Notes: generated by a model from the letters alone, not told the origin. 8,898 nt of DNA from PXAP01 sp964520585 (GCA_964520585.1 CAZFOO010000142.1:1-8898); one strand, 5' to 3'; shown: positions 1 through 6,500, counted from the stretch's first letter. Made by a program: numbers and translations.

Positions 1-45
1 CGGGCAGCCAGAAGGAACCCTGTTGAGTCGCTGAGGTATGAATAG
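1..45 (+). CDS. 3' end of an upstream ABC permease (P0), partial
   Basis: The first 14 codons of the window read RAARRNPVESLRYE and end in TAG at 43-45. This is almost the same as the C-terminus of the complete permeases downstream (AARRNPVEALRYE), so it is the cytoplasmic tail of another FtsX/MacB-type permease that begins outside the window. It lies 56 nt before the next permease, in the same orientation. Because similar isolated tails occur elsewhere in this window, it could also be a short remnant rather than the end of an intact gene; sequence to the left would decide. Confidence 0.8.
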   Translation, partial: RAARRNPVESLRYE

Positions 46-101
46 ATCCGGATTCAAATTTGGTGATCATTTGTCAATTATTGAATTTTGAATTTATTTA
101 A

Positions 102-2423
102 ATGCATATTTTGAATTACATTTTCCGAAGCCTGATAAGGCATAAGCTGAACACCGGTGTAATTATACTGAGCCTTAGCATCGGTATAGCATGTATAAGC
201 CTAATAGCGGTTTTTATCAACCGTGAATTAAATACAGACAGGTTTCATGCTGACAATGAACTGATCTATACTTTGAGAGCAGATGATCCTTTCAGGGATG
301 GTGAATTTATGTACTTTATAAGAAGTGGAGCTGCGGAATATATGAAGGAGAATTTTGAACAGGTCAGGGATTTTTGCCGCTTCGATAATGCCGGTGCACC
401 TTTCAAAGTGGATGTTGAAGATGATTCGTTTTTCGACCGGCCTTTAAGCATTGCTGCATCAGGAAACTTTTTTGAGTTTTTCTCTTATGATCTGCTCAAG
501 GGTAATCCACAGTCCCTGCTTCAGACTGAAAACAGCCTTGTTATTTCTCAAGACCTTGCTTCGAAGTATTTTGGCTCATCCGATCCTGTAGGCCGGTTCA
601 TTACCCTGGGCCACAGGGACAGGGAGGAGGAGATGGTCATTACCGGAGTTTTCAGAAAACCTGTTGAAAACTCGCAACTCAATTTTGATATGGTTCGCCT
701 TATAGGGGAGGAAAAGGACAGCCGTTGCTTTGTCAGGTTATCTCAGCAGGCAGATCCCGGAGAGCTGGAAAAGCAGTTTGATGCAAACAGGGAAACCATT
801 CCAATTGTCCACGCCGGCACTCCCGGGCAATACTACCTATTGCCTTTGCGGGATGTATATTTCGATACAACCAGGAGCATATCCGTCTGGGGCAGCCGTG
901 ATAAAGCTGATTTGTGGATTGCCCTTGTTATCGGGCTAATGATTATCGGGATAGCAGTTTTTAATTATATCGGACTTATCAACAACAGTCTGATCTGGAA
1001 AACCGGTGAGTATTCAATAAGAAGAATAAACGGGGCATCAACAAAAGGATTGATATTCAGCTTTACGACCGAAAATGTAGTTTTAATAACTATTTCATTC
1101 GTAATCAGCCTTTATATTATAACCTATATAGCCCCATTTTTCAACAGGATTACAGGGACAGCCATCACGACTGCTTTTCTTTTTCGCGGCGGACAAATTT
1201 TGATACTGCTTTCGGTTGTTTTTTTATTAGTACTGATCACCATTCTTTTTGCATTTTTCCGGTTAAGATTGCATAGTTTCCGGCATACATTAAAACCTGT
1301 TAATCACCAGGCCGGTAAAGGTGTTTATTTGCCTGCATTCAACATTGTTCAACTGGCGGGTTCTTTAATCCTGATTATTAGCTCAATTGTTATAGTAAGG
1401 CAGATGAGCTTTATTACAAACAGGCCAATCGGACTTGACAGAGAGGTAATTGAAGTGAAAATCATGCCACAGCATAGTGAGCTGGTACCTGTTTTCAAAG
1501 AGGAGCTGGAGAAGATGGCCCCGGTTGCCACGGTTTCTGTTGCCAATGCATCGCCGGTACTTGAATATTATATGGTTTTACTTCATTATGAAGAGGATGG
1601 GGTTGAACGGCAATATACCCCGGCCGGTTTTCGGGGGGATGAGAATTTCGTATCAACTCTTGGCCTTAGGTTAATAGCAGGCGATGGTTTTACCGGTAAT
1701 CCCTCAGCCAACCAGGACAAATATCTGATAAACGAGTCACTTGCCAGCCTCTTCCCCGATAAGGATATGATTGGCAGGAGCCTGCCTGGTATGGAAAATT
1801 CAATAATCACTGGTATTGTTGAGGATTTTCATTATTCAAGCCTTAAATCCCATATATCGCCTGCATATATCACATTTGATACGAGGGGAAGCCATCTGCT
1901 GGTGAAGCCAAAAGATAATCAGGGCCGGGAAGCCCGGGACGCAATTTCTCAGTTGTGGTCTGAACTGATCCCCGGTTATCCTGTAAATTATGAGTCCATA
2001 GGCGAACGCTATGAATGGATGCACAGGGAGAATAAAAATTACCTGCTTTTGATCGGCTCATGTTGCTTTGTCAGTATCTTCTTATCGATGATCGGACTGT
2101 TTGCCATATCATTTTACAGCAGCCGGTACCGGACAAAAGAGATTGGAATAAGAAAAGTTAATGGGGCCAAAATCTGGGAGGTGGTGATGCTTCTTAACAA
2201 GGATTTCGTCAAATGGGTAGCTGTTGCCTTTGTAATAGCCACGCCGGCGGCCTGGTATGCCATGAGCCGGTGGCTGCAGAATTTTGCCTATCAGACTGAA
2301 CTAAGCTGGTGGATTTTTGCACTTGCTGGAGTGATTGCCCTCGGAATAGCCATGCTCACGGTGAGCTGGCAGAGCTGGAGTGCTGCAAGAAGGAACCCCG
2401 TGGAGGCTTTGAGATATGAATAG
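102..2423 (+). CDS. ABC transporter permease, double MacB_PCD/FtsX type (P1)
   Basis: Inner-membrane permease of 773 residues, full length for the Bacteroidota family. Visible order: one TM helix (about 18-40), a large periplasmic MacB_PCD-like domain (about 41-268), three TM helices (about 270-294, 322-346, 362-388), then a repeat of the plan with TM about 411-434, a second periplasmic domain, and TM at about 646-672, 703-722 and 734-756. The periplasmic motif GIVEDFHYSSL (571-581) and cytoplasmic coupling motif KEIGIRKVNGAK (679-690) are family hallmarks. The start is firm: TAA directly precedes the ATG in frame, and there is no clear Shine-Dalgarno. It must pair with an ATPase, which is not in the window. 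Relatives handle lipoprotein release, peptide or drug efflux, or mechanotransmission; the substrate here cannot be told. Its 3' end carries 117 bp identical to P2. Confidence 0.95.
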   Translation: MHILNYIFRSLIRHKLNTGVIILSLSIGIACISLIAVFINRELNTDRFHADNELIYTLRADDPFRDGEFMYFIRSGAAEYMKENFEQVRDFCRFDNAGAPFKVDVEDDSFFDRPLSIAASGNFFEFFSYDLLKGNPQSLLQTENSLVISQDLASKYFGSSDPVGRFITLGHRDREEEMVITGVFRKPVENSQLNFDMVRLIGEEKDSRCFVRLSQQADPGELEKQFDANRETIPIVHAGTPGQYYLLPLRDVYFDTTRSISVWGSRDKADLWIALVIGLMIIGIAVFNYIGLINNSLIWKTGEYSIRRINGASTKGLIFSFTTENVVLITISFVISLYIITYIAPFFNRITGTAITTAFLFRGGQILILLSVVFLLVLITILFAFFRLRLHSFRHTLKPVNHQAGKGVYLPAFNIVQLAGSLILIISSIVIVRQMSFITNRPIGLDREVIEVKIMPQHSELVPVFKEELEKMAPVATVSVANASPVLEYYMVLLHYEEDGVERQYTPAGFRGDENFVSTLGLRLIAGDGFTGNPSANQDKYLINESLASLFPDKDMIGRSLPGMENSIITGIVEDFHYSSLKSHISPAYITFDTRGSHLLVKPKDNQGREARDAISQLWSELIPGYPVNYESIGERYEWMHRENKNYLLLIGSCCFVSIFLSMIGLFAISFYSSRYRTKEIGIRKVNGAKIWEVVMLLNKDFVKWVAVAFVIATPAAWYAMSRWLQNFAYQTELSWWIFALAGVIALGIAMLTVSWQSWSAARRNPVEALRYE
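2262..2378 (+). repeat. 117-bp exact repeat, copy in P1
   Basis: These 117 bases are identical to 5362-5478 in P2. They code for residues 721-759, from MSRWLQNFAY through the last TM helix to WQSW. Extending left to 2244 adds 18 bases with only two mismatches, after which identity falls sharply to ordinary paralogue level. Third-codon positions are identical too, so purifying selection on protein does not explain it; recent gene conversion or unequal crossing-over is the inference. Confidence 0.93.
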
Positions 2424-2458
2424 GAAATGCAGTGTTATCGGTTCCGGGATGCAAACAG

Positions 2459-2500
2459 GCGGCCGGCCGTAATCCGGTGGAGCCACTGAGGTATGAATAG
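2459..2500 (+). pseudogene. Remnant of a permease C-terminus (tail T1)
   Basis: Starting 35 nt after the P1 stop, a frame reads AAGRNPVEPLRYE then TAG. It matches the tail of P2 (AARRNPVEALRYE) at 11 of 13 residues plus the stop, and 32 of 42 bases. No start codon and no upstream permease sequence are attached, so it is a fossil of the last codons of another permease gene, probably left by deletion or unequal recombination within the array. A palindrome CGGCCGGCCG lies inside it at 2460-2469, with no T-run to make it a terminator. Confidence 0.7.
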
Positions 2501-2540
2501 ATTATTAGAGCCGTGTAAAGATAAAAGCGGAGGTGATCAT

Positions 2541-2582
2541 GCAAAACCTTTTAAGGTGTTGAGGATTGAATGGACATGTTAG
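2541..2582 (+). pseudogene. Possible second permease-tail remnant (T2)
   Basis: Forty nt after T1, a frame reads AKPFKVLRIEWTC then TAG. It resembles the family tail (A-N-P-V-x-x-L-R-Y-E), with K, F, K and I replacing expected residues and three extra codons before the stop. The similarity is weak enough to be chance; its support is mainly its position in line after P1 and T1. Confidence 0.35.
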
Positions 2583-2599
2583 AGGTCAATAAAAAACAT

Positions 2600-2860
2600 T
2601 TATCGGGAAATCAAGGGATAATTTTCAGGAGATTCAATCATGTCCAATGTTAAATCAATATCAAGGTTCTTCCAGTACAAATGCTTTTCTGAAAGCCTTT
2701 CTACTTCTGAAATATCAGTTATGCGGGCATTTTTGAACCATGGAAAATACTTGAAAGGAAGAAAATACTCCTTTTCATCTAACATGACCCAAAAACCATG
2801 TTCTGAGATATTTGTAACTTCAATATCCAAAATGGGCTCTCCAGCTTTTTTTGATTTCAT
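2600..2860 (-). CDS. DUF2442 family protein, second gene of the DUF4160-DUF2442 pair
   Basis: Small soluble protein of 86 residues from the ATG at 2860-2858. It fits the DUF2442 pattern: an opening strand PILDIEVTNISEHGFWV, the stretch EKEYFLPFKYFPWFKNA (a family hallmark), and a closing LYWKNLDIDLTLDMI segment. A longer reading from 2929 lies inside the upstream gene and adds only residues foreign to the family, so I prefer the inner ATG, which has AAAAGAG just before it. It overlaps the 3' end of the DUF4160 gene by 41 nt in another frame, implying coupled translation. The two families are very often adjacent and are suspected toxin-antitoxin-like partners; which is toxin is not settled, and no activity is shown here. 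Confidence 0.85.
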   Translation of the reverse strand: MKSKKAGEPILDIEVTNISEHGFWVMLDEKEYFLPFKYFPWFKNARITDISEVERLSEKHLYWKNLDIDLTLDMIESPENYPLISR

Positions 2861-3068
2861 CTCTTTTCTTTTTAATAATTTCAGCCAGACTATTAAGTTC
2901 ATGATCACTAAATCCAACACTTTTTGCAACTTCTATTTCGGGTTCTATCCAAAATTTTGCTTCCCCGGCGGGACTGATAACATGGATGTGAATTCTTGTT
3001 TCTTCACGGGAAAAGAAGAAAAAACGATAACTCTTATATCTGAAAACTGTTGGACTCACAAATGCCAA
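2820..3068 (-). CDS. DUF4160 family protein, first gene of the DUF4160-DUF2442 pair
   Basis: Small soluble protein of 82 residues. Family marks are SPTVFRYKSYRFFFFS (5-20), the HIHV motif (27-30), GEAKFWIEP (35-43), GFSDHEL (52-58) and a basic C-terminal helix ending KSWRAHFGY. No ATG exists in frame before the conserved core. The likely start is TTG at 3068-3066, preceded by AGG three bases away; GTG at 3059-3057 is an alternative, and an in-frame TAG bounds the frame upstream. The gene runs opposite to the permeases and diverges from P2, whose start lies 61 nt away. It overlaps DUF2442 by 41 nt. The family has no proven activity that I can rely on; a toxin-antitoxin-like role is inferred from its stable pairing. 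Confidence 0.87.
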   Translation of the reverse strand: MAFVSPTVFRYKSYRFFFFSREETRIHIHVISPAGEAKFWIEPEIEVAKSVGFSDHELNSLAEIIKKKRDEIKKSWRAHFGY

Positions 3069-3084
3069 ATACCTGGTTATTATA

Positions 3085-3114
3085 CAAAACTAAACATTTA
3101 CATTGAATATTATC
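3085..3114 (-). promoter_or_regulatory. Candidate promoter or operator upstream of DUF4160, shared with 6471-6500
   Basis: On the minus strand this reads GATAATAT, 14 bases, TAGTTTTG. TAGTTTTG fits the Bacteroidota -7 box TAnnTTTG and sits 16 nt before the TTG start. The same two blocks with the same 14-base spacing lie 18 nt before the DUF433-B start (24 of 30 bases match overall). No good TTTG -33 box is seen at the usual distance, so it may be a regulator site as well as, or rather than, a promoter. Confidence 0.45.
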
Positions 3115-3129
3115 TGAAAAATAGTAAAG

Positions 3130-5523
3130 ATGCTGTTTCATTTTGCACTTAGAAGTATAATAAGCCATCCGTTACTGAACGGGATAAAAGTTCTGGGACT
3201 TGCTTTGGGACTGACAGGAATCCTATTCATTACTTTGTTTATAAGACATGAACTCTCCTATGACACATTCCATCCGAATGCTAAGAGGATTTACAGGATT
3301 ACAACAACAAGTCCACAGTTCCTTAAAAACAGCCATTTTGCCCGCATCCCCAGTTCAGAGCATATCCCCGATCTTGCGGAATATTTTACCGGGATAGAAA
3401 GTTTTGTTAGGCTGGTGCCGGTAAGAGGTGGCGTGATTAAGCATGATGAGCGGTATTTTAAATTAACTCAGGGATATTTATCTGACAGCACCTTTTTTAA
3501 TATTTTCAGTGCTGAGTTGCTCTCAGGCGATAAAAAAACGGTCCTGAATGAACCCGGCTCGATGGTTGTTTCTGAATCATTTGCTAAAAAGGTGTTTGGA
3601 ACGGCTAACCCCGCAGGGAAAGTTCTGTCAATTCCTATGGGGCAATATTACGGAGAAAGAACCGATTTCATTGTTAGGGGGGTAATGAAGGATTTCCCAC
3701 GTAATTCTCATTTTCATCCTGAATTTATAACCACTCCTTCAGTGGGTGATATCGGTGGTTGGGCTTTTACCTACCTCCTATTGTCAGATAAAACCGTTGC
3801 CGAAAACATAACGGAGGGATATTCCGGCTTTTTGTCTGAAAGGGTTGACGGACCGGATATTCATTATGAAACAAAAGCCTATCTTCAGAACATATCAGAT
3901 ATATACCTGCACTCACATAAACTGCGCGAAATAGAAGTTAACGGGAATATTACCAACATCTATGTGTTTTTGGTTGCTGCCCTGGTCCTGCTGCTGATAT
4001 GTATTAGTAACTATGCCAACCTGACCCTTGGCATGACCGGATTTAAGAATAAATTTATTTATATCAGCCGTATTCTGGGATCCAGTAAACGAATGACTCT
4101 CTACTATTTTTTAACCGAAAGTCTTCTGATCATTGGGGCTTCGGCTGTCCTTACCACTTTGATATTTTTCCAGGCAAATAGTACCATAATCAGCTACTTT
4201 GGCATCAACCTGATTGAAGGACAGACTATGTTTATTATCCTTGTGGTCATCCTGTTCAGTATATTGGGACTAATTGCCGGGATACAGCCGATGTTCAAAA
4301 CATACATAAATGAAAGCTTTCAAAAAACAGGAAAGGCACTATATAATTTCCGGAATATAAGGGCTGGAAGCTGGATAATTATTGTTCAATACTCACTGGT
4401 AATTTTTTTGATTGTGTCGGTAATCGTTATTTCCCGTCAGACAAATTATGCAATCACTCATTCACTGGGAGTGGAAGAGGATAATATTTTTTGTATAGAG
4501 AATGTGCATAGCGATGTTCAGAAGAGATTTGAGTTATTCAAATCGGAGCTGTTAAAATATCCCTCAATTGAATCAGTATCGGCTATGATGGAACCTCCTG
4601 GTGGTGAGGCTAATGATATGTTTCCCTTCGAGCTGGAAGGTCGACAGCGGACTGATCAGCAGGAGGATGAACGGATAGGTGTGTTTCCATGTGATTATTC
4701 TTTTCCTGAGGTCTTTAATCTTGAGTTTATTGCGGGCCGTAATTTTACTGAACACAATGCTGATGCCGACGGATCTGGTGAGTATATAATAAATGAGAGC
4801 GCAATGAATTATTTTAATTATACTGACCCCGGAGAAATAGCTGGCAAAGGTTTCAAACTGATCTCAACTGCATCAGGTGTTGATCTTCCGGCCGGGAGAA
4901 TTATAGGTGTAGTTAAGGATTTTCATCTTTCAAGCATGAAAGAAAAGGTAAGAACGCTGGTTTTGTTCAAACGGGAGGACTTGTGGCTGATTAATTTTGT
5001 GGTCTCCCACAATGATGGAATGCGTGAAGCCGCTATTGCTGATATACATGAGGTATGGGAAGAGATGTTCGGGGAATATCCCCTGGAGTTTGAACATGTG
5101 GGCTCTATGTATAGAAAGGTCTACAGGTCTGAACTGTTGCAGTCAGGCTTACTTACGATCTTCTCGTTTGTCTCGCTGTTCATATGTTCAATGGGGCTGC
5201 TTGGAATGTCACTGCTGGTTATTCAGCAACGAACAAAAGAGATTGGTATACGCAAGGTTAACGGTGCTAAAGCATCGGAGATTCTGAACATGCTTAATAA
5301 AGATATTGTTAAGCTGGTGGTTCTGGCATTTTTATTTGCAATACCGGCGGCCTGGTATGTTATGAGCCGGTGGCTGCAGAATTTTGCCTATCAGACTGAA
5401 CTAAGCTGGTGGATTTTTGCACTTGCTGGAGTGATTGCCCTCGGAATAGCCATGCTCACGGTGAGCTGGCAGAGCTGGCGGGCGGCCAGAAGGAACCCGG
5501 TGGAGGCGTTGAGGTATGAGTAA
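3130..5523 (+). CDS. ABC transporter permease, double MacB_PCD/FtsX type (P2)
   Basis: Inner-membrane permease of 797 residues with the same plan as P1: TM at about 18-38, periplasmic domain to about 273, TM at 275-299, 325-347, 365-390 and 412-436, second periplasmic domain, TM at 670-696, 725-744 and 758-780. Motifs are ELSYDTFH (41-48), GVVKDFHLSSMKEK (593-606) and KEIGIRKVNGAK (703-714). The ATG is the only sensible start: an in-frame TGA lies at 3115-3117 and no other start codon intervenes. The first-half coupling loop is degenerate (ISRILGSS, 312-319), as is common when only the second FtsX half keeps the full motif. Outside the last ~50 residues it is clearly diverged from P1, so it is an old paralogue with an exchanged 3' end. 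Its ATPase partner and substrate are unknown. Confidence 0.95.
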   Translation: MLFHFALRSIISHPLLNGIKVLGLALGLTGILFITLFIRHELSYDTFHPNAKRIYRITTTSPQFLKNSHFARIPSSEHIPDLAEYFTGIESFVRLVPVRGGVIKHDERYFKLTQGYLSDSTFFNIFSAELLSGDKKTVLNEPGSMVVSESFAKKVFGTANPAGKVLSIPMGQYYGERTDFIVRGVMKDFPRNSHFHPEFITTPSVGDIGGWAFTYLLLSDKTVAENITEGYSGFLSERVDGPDIHYETKAYLQNISDIYLHSHKLREIEVNGNITNIYVFLVAALVLLLICISNYANLTLGMTGFKNKFIYISRILGSSKRMTLYYFLTESLLIIGASAVLTTLIFFQANSTIISYFGINLIEGQTMFIILVVILFSILGLIAGIQPMFKTYINESFQKTGKALYNFRNIRAGSWIIIVQYSLVIFLIVSVIVISRQTNYAITHSLGVEEDNIFCIENVHSDVQKRFELFKSELLKYPSIESVSAMMEPPGGEANDMFPFELEGRQRTDQQEDERIGVFPCDYSFPEVFNLEFIAGRNFTEHNADADGSGEYIINESAMNYFNYTDPGEIAGKGFKLISTASGVDLPAGRIIGVVKDFHLSSMKEKVRTLVLFKREDLWLINFVVSHNDGMREAAIADIHEVWEEMFGEYPLEFEHVGSMYRKVYRSELLQSGLLTIFSFVSLFICSMGLLGMSLLVIQQRTKEIGIRKVNGAKASEILNMLNKDIVKLVVLAFLFAIPAAWYVMSRWLQNFAYQTELSWWIFALAGVIALGIAMLTVSWQSWRAARRNPVEALRYE
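5362..5478 (+). repeat. 117-bp exact repeat, copy in P2
   Basis: Identical to 2262-2378 in P1 and coding residues 745-783 here. The left edge of near-identity is at about 5344 (CCGGCGGCCTGGTAT, shared), and the right edge falls just before the arginine-rich tail, where P2 (RAARRNP) resembles P0 more than it does P1 (SAARRNP). The mosaic pattern suggests exchange among several array members. Confidence 0.93.
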
Positions 5524-5551
5524 ATGTGATAGTTGGATGGTCTGACTATAT

Positions 5552-5590
5552 GCAACCATTGAGAATCCGTTAGAAAATTTGAGATATTAA
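5552..5590 (+). pseudogene. Remnant of a permease C-terminus (tail T3)
   Basis: Starting 28 nt after the P2 stop, a frame reads ATIENPLENLRY then TAA. This is the generic Bacteroidota permease ending (NPV-x-x-LRYE) with conservative changes, and lacks any attached gene. It differs clearly in sequence from the P1 and P2 tails, so it is not a fresh duplicate of them; it looks like the relic of a different permease once located here. It lies just before the converging DUF5615 gene. Confidence 0.55.
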
Positions 5591-5612
5591 TGCAAAGGGA
5601 GTTTAGTTTTAT

Positions 5613-5966
5613 TTAAATCAGGCTTCGAAACCTTATTTTAAATTTGTCAATTACAATGAATTTATTATATGCTTCATCATCAAGTGTCTTTATCGCAGCT
5701 AATAATATTTTAGCTTTTTCTGAGATATCGGTTTCGGAGAGCCGTAAAAGGATAATCCCAAAGTTAGGTCTTTGTAATCTAAAAGTTAACTCACCAAAAT
5801 CCTTATCGGAAGTAATTATGAGCAATTTGTTATTAAATGCATATTCAATTATTTCAGAATCGGTTGCACCTTTCATTATTTCCCTGACTGAGACAATATC
5901 CAAATTATTATCTCTTAATTTGGGGATTAAGGGATATTCAAGGTTTTCGTCAGCCAGGAACCGCAT
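5613..5966 (-). CDS. DUF5615 PIN-like toxin (COG4634 type)
   Basis: Protein of 117 residues, normal length for the family. It opens MRFLADENL, with acidic D6 and E7, has the ATDSEII segment (D36, E38) and TSDKDFGEL (D54, D56), the acidic set expected of a PIN-fold metal-dependent nuclease related to VapC and Mut7-C. All key acids are present, so it looks intact. Its ATG overlaps the stop of the upstream DUF433 gene by one base (TGATG), which implies coupled translation with the antitoxin. The DUF433-DUF5615 (COG2442-COG4634) pair was predicted as a toxin-antitoxin system from comparative genomics; RNA cleavage as the activity is inferred from the fold. It converges on P2, with 89 nt between the stops. 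Confidence 0.88.
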   Translation of the reverse strand: MRFLADENLEYPLIPKLRDNNLDIVSVREIMKGATDSEIIEYAFNNKLLIITSDKDFGELTFRLQRPNFGIILLRLSETDISEKAKILLAAIKTLDDEAYNKFIVIDKFKIRFRSLI

Positions 5967-6199
5967 CAGGATGCTAATGGTTTTGTTACTTCATTCCTTA
6001 TTAGTGAAGAAGCATAAGCCAAACAGGCATATAGATCCTCCTCCTTTAGATCAGGATAGCTTTGAATTATATCCTGAAAGTTTTGCCCACATGACATTTT
6101 TTCCAGGATCAGGTCTACAGATATTCTTGTTCCCTTTATTACGGGTTTTCCATAGAGGATGGCAGGATTGGCTTCAATATGGCTTTTCCAGTCTTTCAT
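5966..6199 (-). CDS. DUF433 antitoxin-like protein A, partner of DUF5615
   Basis: Small protein of 77 residues matching DUF433 (COG2442), whose members have a winged-helix-like DNA-binding core. Hallmarks are NPAILYGKPVIKGTRISV (11-28), a middle helix with ILEKMSCGQNFQDII, and EEDLYACLAYA (53-63). It starts at ATG 6199-6197 with only AT-rich sequence and no evident Shine-Dalgarno. Its stop overlaps the DUF5615 start, making a two-gene operon in antitoxin-toxin order. A perfect 14-bp palindrome lies 18 nt upstream and is a natural candidate for autoregulation. Expected role: bind and neutralise the DUF5615 product and repress its own operon, by analogy with VapB. Confidence 0.88.
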   Translation of the reverse strand: MKDWKSHIEANPAILYGKPVIKGTRISVDLILEKMSCGQNFQDIIQSYPDLKEEDLYACLAYASSLIRNEVTKPLAS

Positions 6200-6217
6200 T
6201 TGTTTTATTTAATCTTT

Positions 6218-6231
6218 AATATTTAAATATT
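6218..6231. promoter_or_regulatory. Perfect 14-bp palindrome, candidate operator
   Basis: AATATTTAAATATT reads the same on both strands. It lies in the 31-nt gap between DUF433-B and DUF433-A, directly upstream of the antitoxin-toxin operon and touching the last base of the B stop codon. Position suits an operator for one of the DUF433 proteins. Its pure AT content makes chance possible. Confidence 0.35.
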
Positions 6232-6452
6232 CATGAACTACCAGGTTCAATTCTTTCTTTATTGGCTGCAAATTTCAAACAAGCCAGAATGTCCCCTTTC
6301 TGAAGACAGGGAAAGTCTTCAAGTATCTCTTCAAAGTTCATTCCGGAAGCAAGATAGTCCAGGACCTCAGACACGGTTATGCGCATATTTCTTACGCATG
6401 GTTTGCCGCCACGTTTACCGGCCTCGATGGTTATTCTTCCGATTAATTGCAT
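6231..6452 (-). CDS. DUF433 antitoxin-like protein B, no adjacent toxin partner
   Basis: Protein of 73 residues from ATG 6452-6450. It is a textbook DUF433: ITIEAGKRGGKPCVRNMRIT (7-26), VLDYLASGMNFEEILEDFP (30-48), and GDILACLKFAA (53-63). A TTG seven codons upstream would overlap the TAGTTTTG promoter-like box at 6471-6478, so the ATG is preferred. Proteins of this subtype normally precede their own DUF5615 toxin, but here the next gene is a second DUF433 (A), of a different subtype, 31 nt downstream on the same strand. B may be a survivor of a module that lost its toxin, or the operon may use two antitoxins. It diverges from P3, with 122 nt between start codons. Confidence 0.87.
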   Translation of the reverse strand: MQLIGRITIEAGKRGGKPCVRNMRITVSEVLDYLASGMNFEEILEDFPCLQKGDILACLKFAANKERIEPGSS

Positions 6453-6470
6453 GCTAGTTTCTTTATATAA

Positions 6471-6500
6471 CAAAACTACATATTAATATGAAATATTATC
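6471..6500 (-). promoter_or_regulatory. Candidate promoter or operator upstream of DUF433-B, shared with 3085-3114
   Basis: Minus strand reads GATAATAT, 14 bases, TAGTTTTG, ending 18 nt before the ATG of DUF433-B. TAGTTTTG fits the Bacteroidota -7 consensus TAnnTTTG. Blocks and spacing repeat those before DUF4160. A further shared block, CTGAAAAA on the plus strand, follows at 6511-6518 here and at 3114-3121 there, offset by a 10-base insertion. The remaining 6519-6574 before P3 shows no clear promoter, terminator or gene. Confidence 0.45.

Noticed and set aside
59..90. TTTG (59-62) and GAATTTTG (83-90) as a Bacteroidota promoter for P1
   Set aside because: The -7 box misses the consensus T, and the implied transcript start would be only a few bases before the ATG; the AT-rich gap makes such matches likely by chance.
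2460..2469. Palindrome CGGCCGGCCG as a terminator stem
   Set aside because: No loop and no following T-run; it lies within the coding-like permease tail remnant.
62..2540. GGTGATCAT shared after the P0 tail (62-70) and after tail T1 (2532-2540)
   Set aside because: Nine bases with no wider similarity around them and different spacing from the tails; chance is adequate.
2640..3152. 170-residue open frame on the + strand between P1 and P2
   Set aside because: It is antisense to the DUF4160-DUF2442 pair, has no family features, and runs into the start of P2; the minus-strand readings match known families.
5644..6219. 191-residue open frame on the + strand
   Set aside because: It is the complement of the DUF5615 and DUF433-A genes, both of which carry clear family motifs on the minus strand.
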